This document shows, piece after piece, positions 6,829-16,820 of a stretch of 36,742 bases of DNA; position 1 is the first letter of the stretch; each line of letters begins with the position of its first letter. The stretch comes from an uncultured Clostridia bacterium (GTDB lineage Bacteria > Bacillota > Clostridia > Christensenellales > Borkfalkiaceae). The notes beneath the pieces are model-generated. The model was given only the letters and a program-made list of their open reading frames with translations, was not told the origin of the DNA and made no database searches. Location: positions 1 through 36,742 of the forward strand of contig CANQKF010000015.1 of assembly GCA_947624445.1 (NCBI GenBank), written 5' to 3'. Position numbers and translations under genes: made by a program.

Positions 6829-7451
6829 GCTTTGCCTCCGAAGAGCGTCTCCGCGACGCGGCGCACCTCTCTTTGCGTCGCCTCGGGCGTGGAGCCGCTC
6901 TGCACGACGACGACGTTCTCCGTCGCCTTGAAGCGCTCGAACACCTCGAAATACTTCTCGCGGATGAGCTTCTGCCGCGCGAGGTCCTCGTAGCGCTCCC
7001 GCTCCCCGCGCAGCGCGACGCGCGCCATGGCGTCCTCGGGGGAGACGTCGAGATAGATGACGAGATCGGGCCGCAACATCTCCATGGCGGGGCGGTTGAG
7101 TTCGACGACCCACTCGAGGGGCACGAAGCCGCCGTTGTAGGCAAAGGAAGAGAAATAATAGCGGTCGCAGAGCACCGTGACGCCCGCTTCGAGCAGCCCC
7201 GCCATGCCGTGTTCGGCGTTTTGGATGTGGTCGATGCGGTCCGCCGCAAAGAGCAGGGCGATGACGTGCTCGTCGGCGTCCGTCTTGCCCGCCATGCAGG
7301 AGCGGAGCAGCGCGCCGTAGGGCGAAGCCGTCGGCTCGTGCGTGAGGTGGACGGGGCCTCGGGCGGAGAGATATTCGCCCAAAAGTTTCATCTGCGTCGT
7401 CTTGCCGCTGCCGTCCGTGCCCTCGAATACGATAAATTTCCCGCGTGCCAT
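6825..7451 (-). CDS. tmk: Thymidylate kinase
   Basis: A 208-residue P-loop kinase converting dTMP to dTDP for DNA synthesis. The P-loop FEGTDGSGKTTQ (near residues 9-20), HEPTASPYG, and the DRYYFSSFAYNGG block that binds the nucleotide are all present. YLDVSPEDAMARVALRGERERYE forms the LID region. GGAG precedes the ATG by about seven bases. It is the first gene of a seven- or eight-gene minus-strand unit driven by the consensus promoter at 7523-7551. Confidence 0.96.
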   Translation of the reverse strand: MARGKFIVFEGTDGSGKTTQMKLLGEYLSARGPVHLTHEPTASPYGALLRSCMAGKTDADEHVIALLFAADRIDHIQNAEHGMAGLLEAGVTVLCDRYYFSSFAYNGGFVPLEWVVELNRPAMEMLRPDLVIYLDVSPEDAMARVALRGERERYEDLARQKLIREKYFEVFERFKATENVVVVQSGSTPEATQREVRRVAETLFGGKA

Positions 7452-7522
7452 GTTCTCTTCTCCAACGAATCGGGGGGCGCGTTTGTCCCGCGGCGCCGCC
7501 GGTTCGCAATGTATTCCCCTGT

Positions 7523-7551
7523 ATTATAGCAAACTCCCGCGCCGATGTCAA
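7523..7551 (-). promoter_or_regulatory. Consensus promoter of the tmk-rimM-...-trmD unit
   Basis: Minus-strand TTGACA (7551-7546), a 17-nt spacer and TATAAT (7528-7523), with TGC forming an extended -10. The -35 is enclosed by an inverted repeat, CTCCCGCG/CGCGGGAG (7534-7559), which could be an operator; it could also serve as the end of the upstream transcript since TTT follows. Confidence 0.9.
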
Positions 7552-7589
7552 CGCGGGAGCGATGGTTTTGTGCGGTTTTCCTCCGCGGC

Positions 7590-8250
7590 TCATCCGAGGA
7601 GCGCCGCGATCTCCTCCGCCGAAGCCTGCGGGAGCAGCGCCCTCAGGTGGGCAAACATGCGCGCCTTGGAAATTTCGGGCGGCGTGCGGTAGGCGGAAGC
7701 AACGAAGTCCGCCCCGAAGAGCGTCTCGGGCGCCGCGTACTCCGCCACGCCCCAGCCATACGGCCTTTGGAAGCGGTCGCGCTCGTATACGAAGTCCGAA
7801 ACGACGAGATACGTCTGCATCTGGAGGCGGGTGATGACCGTTTCAAAGCCCACATTCCCCCCCTTTTTGTAGTTGCACCGCCGCTTGATCTCCTTGGAGA
7901 GCAGCCGCCGCGACGGCGCGCACGACGGCTTGGTCCTTATAGGGCGCGAGCCCTTCATCGCAACGGGCGTCGAAATCGTAGCCGTCCCTGCGGTAATTGA
8001 AGAGATCGGGCGCCCATTCCTTGGCGACAAAGCCCGCCTTGCCGCCGAACAGCTTGCCGTAGACGCAGGTCCCCGTGCGGATGACGGGCCCCTTCCACTC
8101 CCACGGGCCCTCCCTGTCATCCGCAAACCACAGTTCGGCGGGACAGTGTTCCTCGACCGAAAATCCCGCAATATTCCCGCGGAAAAAGGGCAAAAACCCC
8201 ACCCCGTGGATCAATTTTACGAGATCTTCCGCACATTCGATTTGTTCCAT
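7590..8250 (-). pseudogene. AlkZ-related protein, interrupted by a frameshift
   Basis: The coding potential is split between two frames. The first (from 8250) gives GFLPFFRGNIAGFSVEEHCP, PWEWKGPVIR, GKLFGGKAGFVAKEWAPDLF and NYRRDGYDFDA. The second resumes as LLSKEIKRRCNYKKGGNVGF and continues to TRLQMQTYLVVSDF, PYGWGVAEYAAPETLFG and the end at 7590. Joined, they give about 219 residues resembling the clostridial AlkZ-related family, itself related to a DNA glycosylase. The family name is from memory. The shift lies near 7901-7915, within a GCGGCGGC run; one extra base explains it. It may be a true mutation or an assembly error. Confidence 0.6.
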
Positions 8251-8364
8251 AATCTCTCTCTTACTTCGCTGAAAATTGTTTCGTCCGCCCCCGATCTTTC
8301 GCGAACGACAATGCGATCCGCCTTCCGATCATCGCAAAGCGACATCCTGCAAAGCGAAACATAC

Positions 8365-8712
8365 TTATTCCACGCATTGGCGGCTGTCCTGACCCGATGC
8401 GCCCGATTCTTCGTATTCTATCCGGATCAACCGTATCCGGTCCCAAATTTGCTCTAACGTAAATCGTCCCTTTCGCCCCAAGCCGAACAATTTATATGAC
8501 TCGTTGAATTTTCCGAAAAAACAGACGCGTTCTGTGCCATCCTCCGTCAGTTTGACGTCGATGAAATTGACTGCACGGCCTTTTATACAGTCTCTCCTTC
8601 TTTCCATCGAACAACTTTTATAATGCGCATAGTTTTCGACTTGAAATACTATTTTACGGATCGTACCATCGTTCAACTTGTCAATACACTCCCGATACGG
8701 CAACGTAGACAT
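8365..8712 (-). CDS. Small protein of unknown function
   Basis: A 115-residue protein without a family match that I can name. It is mixed-charge and cysteine-containing (CSMERRRDCIKG), with a likely beta-rich middle (AVNFIDVKLTEDG, VCFFGKF) and a helical end. It has no signal peptide or membrane segment. Two ATGs lie close together (8715 and 8712) within a slightly longer frame; the start is uncertain because no strong ribosome binding site is visible. A good promoter lies at 8752-8780. Base composition is more AT-rich than the neighbours, suggesting recent acquisition. Confidence 0.6.
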   Translation of the reverse strand: MSTLPYRECIDKLNDGTIRKIVFQVENYAHYKSCSMERRRDCIKGRAVNFIDVKLTEDGTERVCFFGKFNESYKLFGLGRKGRFTLEQIWDRIRLIRIEYEESGASGQDSRQCVE

Positions 8713-8751
8713 CATGACCAAAAATCAAACCATTCCTTATTCTATTTGTGT

Positions 8752-8780
8752 ATTTTAGCACTTTTTTCAAGAAAAATCAA
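8752..8780 (-). promoter_or_regulatory. Promoter of the 115-residue orphan gene
   Basis: Minus-strand TTGATT (8780-8775), a 17-nt spacer and TAAAAT (8757-8752) with TGC before the -10. The leader to the start codon is about 30 nt. Confidence 0.75.
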
Positions 8781-8923
8781 GTGTTCAACAATCTATGGCG
8801 GCTGAAAAAACAAAAACCGCGCTTTTTGTTTTTTCTCTCCGATTTGCGCTTTGCGCCGATTGTCCGATGAAACAAATCTGTGTGTGCGGCTGAACGTAAA
8901 TAAAAACAAACAAGACGTCCGCT

Positions 8924-9000
8924 CACGAAATTCTTTGCCCTTATTTTATGAAAACAGCGCTCCGTAACGGAGCGCTGTTCGTTCGATAAAGAATTTCGTG
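8924..9000. terminator. Nested palindrome and terminator after ppdK
   Basis: The inner stem is a perfect 12-bp hairpin, AACAGCGCTCCG-TAA-CGGAGCGCTGTT (8953-8979), with a short T-rich flank on the minus strand, so it can end the ppdK transcript. It sits inside a perfect 13-bp outer inverted repeat, CACGAAATTCTTT (8924-8936) and its complement (8988-9000). The outer arms resemble the hairpin arms of the 2624-3081 repeats. Confidence 0.75.
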
Positions 9001-9011
9001 GATCCTTCGCC

Positions 9012-11657
<2,646 letters not shown>

Positions 11658-11695
11658 TTTGGATCCTCCTGGTTTTTCTCTTTACACCGAGTGTT

Positions 11696-11724
11696 ATTGT
11701 ACACTATTTCTTTGGAAAATACAA
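11696..11724 (-). promoter_or_regulatory. Promoter of ppdK
   Basis: Minus-strand TTGTAT (11724-11719), a 17-nt spacer and TACAAT (11701-11696). There is no TG extended -10 here. The leader is about 30 nt and ends in GGAGG. Confidence 0.75.
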
Positions 11725-12020
11725 GCCATTCAAGGCAATTTTCGGAGCTTTTCCCAAAAAAATACGGCGCGGGAGCAAATTTTTCCCCGCATTCCGCACG
11801 ATATCTTGAATTTCCCCGCCGAACGGCTCCGCGTGCGGCGCGCCCCCTTCCATATAGGGTGCAAAAAGCCGCAAAGCGCCGCGCCCATAAACCCCGCGCC
11901 CCCGCACGGCCTTCTCTGCGCCCCGCGGCCAGGGCGGAAGGGCGGGCACGGGCAAAAAAGACAAAATTTCCGCGGATCCGCGCAAAAAGCGCCCGAAGCG
12001 CTTCCCTGTCGCCGCATATC
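11725..12020. other. Gene-free region upstream of ppdK and the PRC-barrel gene
   Basis: Apart from the ppdK promoter, nothing convincing was found. The stretch is GC-rich with short A tracts. No plus-strand promoter for the PRC-barrel gene could be recognised, so that gene may use an alternative sigma factor or a weak promoter. Confidence 0.5.
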
Positions 12021-12050
12021 ATGGACCATAGAACAACGAGGTATTCCATC

Positions 12051-12761
12051 ATGCAACTTTCGGAACTCATCGGCAAACCCGTGCTCACGCCCGCGGGGGA
12101 GAGCTACGGCTATGTGATCGGCCTGCGGCTCGAGCAGGGCTACGGAAAGCTCGCCGCGCTCGTCGTGGCGGACGAGGAGGAAGAGGAGTTCTATCTGCCT
12201 CTCCGCTTCGTGCACTCCTGCGGCGACGCCGTGATCGCGCGGGGCGGGAGATCGCAGACGCCCGTCGGTCTCCCCTCCCCGATCGGGCGGGAAGTCTTTT
12301 CTTCGGCGGGCGTGCGCCTCGGCTACGTCTCCGATCTCATCCTCGGCGGAGAGGGCGGCTTTCTCGTGCTCTCCCCCAAAAAATATGCCACAGTCCCCGT
12401 CGATCTGGCGAGTTTCGGGGAGAAGATCATCCTCTATCCCGACCGCGCCGCCAAGGAATCGGCAAGGCGCACTTCGAACCGCACCAAACAAAAACGGGCG
12501 CCCGCGCCCGTCCGAAAATCCTCCCAAACGCCGGCCGAAGAAACCAACGAAGCGCAAACCGAGCGGCGTCCCCCGCAAAACGGCGCGTCCGAACCGCTCA
12601 CGGGGGTCGATCTGCTCGGGAAGCGGGTGCGGCGGGACGTGCGCGACAGGAGCGGCGTCCCCGTCGCGCATGCGGGCGACCGCGTGACGTGCGCCATGCT
12701 CTCGGCCGCGCGGCGGAAGAACTGCCTGCTGCGGCTCTATCTCTCCACCCTGACGGGCTGA
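12051..12761 (+). CDS. PRC-barrel domain protein
   Basis: A 236-residue cytoplasmic protein with no enzyme motif. Two PRC-barrel-like modules are visible: residues 1-65 (LIGKPVLTPAGESYGYVIGL) and about 83-145 (PIGREVFSSAGVRLGYVSDL). A charged, proline-rich linker (about 146-185) leads to a third, shorter segment with a similar opening (LLGKRVRRDVRDRSGVPVAH). PRC-barrel proteins of this kind occur in sporulating clostridia, but a link to sporulation is only inference. The ATG at 12051 is chosen because GAGGT stands eight bases before it; an in-frame ATG at 12021 lacks such a site. Confidence 0.75.
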   Translation: MQLSELIGKPVLTPAGESYGYVIGLRLEQGYGKLAALVVADEEEEEFYLPLRFVHSCGDAVIARGGRSQTPVGLPSPIGREVFSSAGVRLGYVSDLILGGEGGFLVLSPKKYATVPVDLASFGEKIILYPDRAAKESARRTSNRTKQKRAPAPVRKSSQTPAEETNEAQTERRPPQNGASEPLTGVDLLGKRVRRDVRDRSGVPVAHAGDRVTCAMLSAARRKNCLLRLYLSTLTG

Positions 12762-12869
12762 CCGCTCCCCGCCCTGCAAAATCAGTGCGCGCGGCTTTGC
12801 GGTCCCCGAAATGTGGTACCCCGTATGTGGATCATTTGCGTTTTTCGGGGGGATGCGCGGCCCGCCGCC

Positions 12870-13481
12870 TTATAGCTTATATTTTGCCGTGAGTTTGAGC
12901 ACCGAGGCGAGGCAGTCGTTGAGCATGCGCAGTTCCTCGGACGTCAGCTTTTTCTCGCGGTAGCCCGAGAGCGTGCGGGAGAGCGCCTCCGTCTCCAAAC
13001 GGTCGGAACTTGCGAGCGGCGCCGTTTTCAGACGGGCGAGCATCTCCTCGGCGTGAGTGAGGCGCATGCCGCATTCCTGCGCGGAGAGCACGGCGGGCTC
13101 CTCGAAGCGGCACACTTTGGCGGGCGCCGCGGGCGCGGGTTGCGACCGCAGCGGCTCCCCGCGGAATTTGCGGTAGAGCTTTTCCTCCGCAGAGAGGCGT
13201 TCGCGCTTGCGCGGCACGCGGATCAAAAAGAGGGGTGAAAGGAGCCCCGTCCACAGCAGGAGCAATCCCCCGCAGACGAGCGCGGAGCGCGCGTCCGCAC
13301 GGCAGGCGATGAGCACCGCGCCCAAGAGCGTGAGCGCCGCCCCCTCCGCGGGATACAGTTTGCGCATGCCGAGCAGCGTATGCAACACGCAGAGCGCGAG
13401 GATGAGGGCGGGAAAAATGCACACGGGGACGAATTCGGGCGTCCGCGCGAGGGCGCCCATGATGGCGGATAAGATCTTCAT
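12870..13481 (-). CDS. Membrane protein of unknown function
   Basis: A 203-residue protein with three probable membrane helices near the N-terminus (about residues 17-38, 47-62 and 68-91), then a basic segment (RVPRKRERL) and a soluble C-terminal half with two predicted helices (HAEEMLARLK, LTSEELRMLNDCLASVLKL). I recognise no family. The ATG at 13481 has GGGAG eight bases upstream, but this is the 3' arm of the terminator-like hairpin at 13490-13530. It lies downstream of addA on the same strand and converges with the PRC-barrel gene. Confidence 0.65.
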   Translation of the reverse strand: MKILSAIMGALARTPEFVPVCIFPALILALCVLHTLLGMRKLYPAEGAALTLLGAVLIACRADARSALVCGGLLLLWTGLLSPLFLIRVPRKRERLSAEEKLYRKFRGEPLRSQPAPAAPAKVCRFEEPAVLSAQECGMRLTHAEEMLARLKTAPLASSDRLETEALSRTLSGYREKKLTSEELRMLNDCLASVLKLTAKYKL

Positions 13482-13489
13482 AGAAAAAA

Positions 13490-13538
13490 CTCCCGTTCAA
13501 GGATAGCCGCATTTCGGGCGCGAACGGGAGCGTTTTTT
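13490..13538. terminator. Bidirectional terminator containing the next gene's RBS
   Basis: A perfect 9-bp stem, CTCCCGTTC (13490-13498) and GAACGGGAG (13522-13530), with a 23-nt loop. A T6 run follows on the plus strand (13533-13538) and on the minus strand (13489-13484). On the minus strand it ends the addBA transcript, yet its 3' arm contains the GGGAG ribosome binding site of the gene starting at 13481. Confidence 0.75.
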
Positions 13539-13559
13539 GTCGAACGGAGGAAGATCGCG

Positions 13560-16500
13560 TCAGATTTCGATCTCCTCGCCGCGGGCGATGTTCAAGACCC
13601 GCACGGCGACGTTTTCGGGCGGCACGCGCATGATCTTCGCGACCGTCTTGCGGTAGAGCTTGAGCTGCACGGCGTACTTTTCGCGGATCGCGGCGGCGGG
13701 CAGCGCGGAATACTTGTAATCCACCACGGTGTACCGCCCCTCCCCCTCTTCGACGAGCAGGTCGATGGCGCCCTGGTAGATCACCTCGTCGTCTGTCGCT
13801 TCGCCGTAGATCTCGGCGAAATCGCGGGCGGGGAAGGAGACGAGGAAGCTCTGTTCGCGGAAGAGCCGCTTGCTCGCGAGCCGCTTGAAATAAGGCAGCG
13901 CGAGGATGCGTTCAAGCCGCGCGGGATCGAGCTTTTCGAGCATTTCGGGGGGGAGCATACCCATTTCTTTCATGCGGGCGAGCTCGGCTTCGGCGCTTCC
14001 GGAAAAGTCCGCATGCTCCAAAAAGGCGTGGTATGCGGTGCCCGTATCGGGGTCGAACCCGCCCATGAGTTCCCCTCTCTCCTCCGCGGGCCGCGCCTCG
14101 TTTTCCCCGCGCGCGGGAAGATGCGCCTGCAACCGCATGAGCCCCGTCGCCGAGTTCTTGACGGGGATCTGCGTGCTCGCGGGGAAGGCATAGGGCGTGC
14201 GCGCCCCCTCGATCGCCGCGATGTGCGCCGCGTCGCTGCGGTAGACGAGCCCCTCCGCGGGCGGCGCCTCTTCCGCCTCCTCCTCGAAGGCGACGTACTC
14301 CTCCAAGCGGTCGCGGGGCAGAAAATCGGAGAATTTGCACGCCTCCTGCGGGCGGTAGACGCCCGACGCCTTGAAGATCATGTGCAGACGGGAACAGGCG
14401 CGCGTCATGGCGACATACAGCACGTTGCGCTCCCCCTCGATCTGCTCCCGCTTCATGTACTGCGCCGCGGCGAGGCGCAACACGGTATCGCGGTAGGTGT
14501 GCCTTTCGAGGTCGTGATAGCGGGGCGCGCAGCCGAAGCGGTCGGTGTACATGAGGTCGTCGCGGTCGACGCCGTGGAACTCGAGATCGAGCTCGGTGAG
14601 GATGACGACGGGGAACTCCAGCCCCTTCGCGGTGTGCATCGTCATCACCTTTACGGCGTTCTCGCCGCCGCTCTCGGAGAGGGAGATCTCGCCGCCGCAG
14701 TCCTCGAGACGGCGCAAAAAATCATGGACGTCCCCGCTCGTTTCGCTCTCGGCGACCAGCCGCCGCACCCGCGCGAGCGCACTCCGCCCGCCCTTTGCCG
14801 CGATCTGCGCCTCCAATCCCTCGGCGAGCAACAGGCAGAGCATCTCCGAAGCGGGGCGCACCCGCGCAAGGTCGCGATAGCGCGCCGCCGCCAGAAGAAA
14901 GCGGTCGATCCTTTGGGCGAGCGCATCCCCGCGCGCCCTGTATGCCGCGCATGCGGCGCGGAAGCTCGTCTCCTGCGTCCCCAAACGGATCGCGGCGAGG
15001 TCGTCCTCGGTGAACCCGCCGATCGCGGAGAGCATCGCCGAGGCCATGGGGATATCCTGCTCGGAATTATCGAGATAGGAGAGCCAATCGAGGAGCATGC
15101 GCACCTCGAAATAATCGCAGACGTTGACTTCCGCCGTCGCCGAAACGGGGATGCCGCGCCTGCCGAGTTCGTAGACGATCGGCCCCGCCGACTTGGTATT
15201 TTTGCGCACGAGCACAGCGATGTCGCCGTAGCGGACGGGGCGCTCCTTGCCGTCCTCGACGACCGTCCGCCCCAGCGTCTCCCTTCTGCCGCACTCCGCC
15301 TCGACGATCGCGGCGACCTTCCGCGCGATGGGATCGGGATCCGCATGCTCCTGCGCCGCGGCGACCGAGTACACCCCCCGCGCGCGCTTTTCCTTCGCCG
15401 CTGCGGGAAGCAGGTGGACGCGCACCTCCCCTTCCTCGGCGACGCTGCCCCGCACGGGCGTGTAGGCGGCGCCGAGCAGGGCGGAAAAGACGCGGTTGAC
15501 CGCCTCGAGGATACGCCTTGCCGAGCGGAAGTTGGTATCGAGCGGAAGGGCCGAAAATCCATCCACGCCCCCCGCCTTTTTCAGGAAATATTCGGTCTTG
15601 CTGCCGCGGAACCCGTAGATCGCCTGCTTGGCGTCGCCGACGAGAAACACGTCCTCCCCGGCGAGCTCGTTGAGGATGCGCTCCTGCATGGGGTTGACGT
15701 CCTGGTATTCGTCGACGAAGATATACTTATATTTGCTGCGGATGGCGCGGCGCCCCTCCTCCGTCTTGAGCACCTCGAGCGCGAGATGTTCGAGATCGCC
15801 GTAGTCGAGCACGCCCGCCTCCCGCTTGACTTCGGAAAATGCGGCGTCGTAGGCGAGCGTGAGCTTTGCGAGCGCGCGCCCGAGCCGCTCCGCCGCGGCG
15901 CAGTCGTTCCGCTCGGTCGCCTCGTCGGCAAGCCCCGCGAGCAATTCCCGCTGCTTCTTCGCCCATGCCGCGGTCTCCTGCAACGCGGTGAGCACGCGGT
16001 AATTCTCGGCGTCCTTCTTGCTGCGGGTGGGGCTGCGGGGGATCGCAACGCGGCCCGCTTCGCGCATGACGAAGAGATCGCCGTCCGCGAGATAAGCGAC
16101 GGTCTCGAGCAGCGCCCCGTAGTACGCCTGCCCCGCGGGGACATGCCGCGCGACGTCCTCCCCGAGCGCTTTGAGTTCCGAGAGCGCACGGCGCGCAGCT
16201 GGGGCGATGAGATCGGCGAGATAGCGCACCGCGTCGTCGAAAAGGTCACCCCCCTCTGCCGTTTTTTCGAGCCAAGCGCGGTAATCGGGCGCAAGGCGCG
16301 CCTTGGCATAGAGCTGCAACACGTTCTTTTTGAGACGGGCGTCCTTCTTCTTGCGGAAGTAGACGGCGAGCAGTTCCTCAAGCTCGCCCGAAGCATACGC
16401 CTCTTCGAACACCCGATCCATGGCGCGCGCGGAGAGCGCGAGGCATTCGGCGTCCTCCTCCCCCACGATGCGGAAGGCGGGATCGACGCCGACGAGGTAG

Positions 16501-16820
16501 AAATACGTGCGGATGATCCGCCCGCAGAGGGAATGGATGGTGCAGATATCGGCCGCGGGAAGCGCGTCGAGCGCGCGGCGCAAATTGCCGTCCTCCGCCA
16601 TCTCCTCAAGCAGGGCGCGGCGGATCCTGTCGCGCATCTGTGCCGCCGCCTTGCTCGTGAAGGTGACGGCGAGCATATCTTCGATGCGCTCCCCCTGCAT
16701 CAGCAGCGCGAGGAAACGGCAGACCATGACGTACGTCTTTCCGCTCCCCGCCGCTGCGGAGACGATCACTTTTCCGCGCGCTTCGATCGCGGCGCGCTGT
16801 TCGGGCGTGGGCTCACGCAT
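13560..16820 (-). CDS. addA: ATP-dependent helicase/nuclease subunit AddA
   Basis: A 1,086-residue subunit of AddAB, which resects double-strand breaks to a recombination hotspot for RecA loading, and also degrades foreign linear DNA. It has a UvrD-type SF1A helicase: Walker A SAAAGSGKTYV (residues 21-31), motif II FVDEYQDVNPMQ, motif III LVGDAKQAIYGFRGS, and motif VI VLYVAMTRACSRL. A C-terminal RecB-type nuclease follows, with YTVVDYKYSAL (near residue 1036) and YAVQLKLYRK. GGAGGGG precedes the ATG at 16820, which overlaps the end of addB by 8 nt. Slightly shorter than the Bacillus protein. Confidence 0.97.
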   Translation of the reverse strand: MREPTPEQRAAIEARGKVIVSAAAGSGKTYVMVCRFLALLMQGERIEDMLAVTFTSKAAAQMRDRIRRALLEEMAEDGNLRRALDALPAADICTIHSLCGRIIRTYFYLVGVDPAFRIVGEEDAECLALSARAMDRVFEEAYASGELEELLAVYFRKKKDARLKKNVLQLYAKARLAPDYRAWLEKTAEGGDLFDDAVRYLADLIAPAARRALSELKALGEDVARHVPAGQAYYGALLETVAYLADGDLFVMREAGRVAIPRSPTRSKKDAENYRVLTALQETAAWAKKQRELLAGLADEATERNDCAAAERLGRALAKLTLAYDAAFSEVKREAGVLDYGDLEHLALEVLKTEEGRRAIRSKYKYIFVDEYQDVNPMQERILNELAGEDVFLVGDAKQAIYGFRGSKTEYFLKKAGGVDGFSALPLDTNFRSARRILEAVNRVFSALLGAAYTPVRGSVAEEGEVRVHLLPAAAKEKRARGVYSVAAAQEHADPDPIARKVAAIVEAECGRRETLGRTVVEDGKERPVRYGDIAVLVRKNTKSAGPIVYELGRRGIPVSATAEVNVCDYFEVRMLLDWLSYLDNSEQDIPMASAMLSAIGGFTEDDLAAIRLGTQETSFRAACAAYRARGDALAQRIDRFLLAAARYRDLARVRPASEMLCLLLAEGLEAQIAAKGGRSALARVRRLVAESETSGDVHDFLRRLEDCGGEISLSESGGENAVKVMTMHTAKGLEFPVVILTELDLEFHGVDRDDLMYTDRFGCAPRYHDLERHTYRDTVLRLAAAQYMKREQIEGERNVLYVAMTRACSRLHMIFKASGVYRPQEACKFSDFLPRDRLEEYVAFEEEAEEAPPAEGLVYRSDAAHIAAIEGARTPYAFPASTQIPVKNSATGLMRLQAHLPARGENEARPAEERGELMGGFDPDTGTAYHAFLEHADFSGSAEAELARMKEMGMLPPEMLEKLDPARLERILALPYFKRLASKRLFREQSFLVSFPARDFAEIYGEATDDEVIYQGAIDLLVEEGEGRYTVVDYKYSALPAAAIREKYAVQLKLYRKTVAKIMRVPPENVAVRVLNIARGEEIEI

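Noticed and set aside
7890-7920. Programmed frameshift in the AlkZ-related gene
   Set aside because: No slippery heptamer with a following structure was evident, and the family is not known for it; a mutation or assembly error is simpler.
12804-12850. CCCCGAAA/TTTCGGGG inverted repeat between the PRC-barrel and membrane protein genes as a terminator
   Set aside because: The loop is about 31 nt and no T run follows on either strand; too weak to call.
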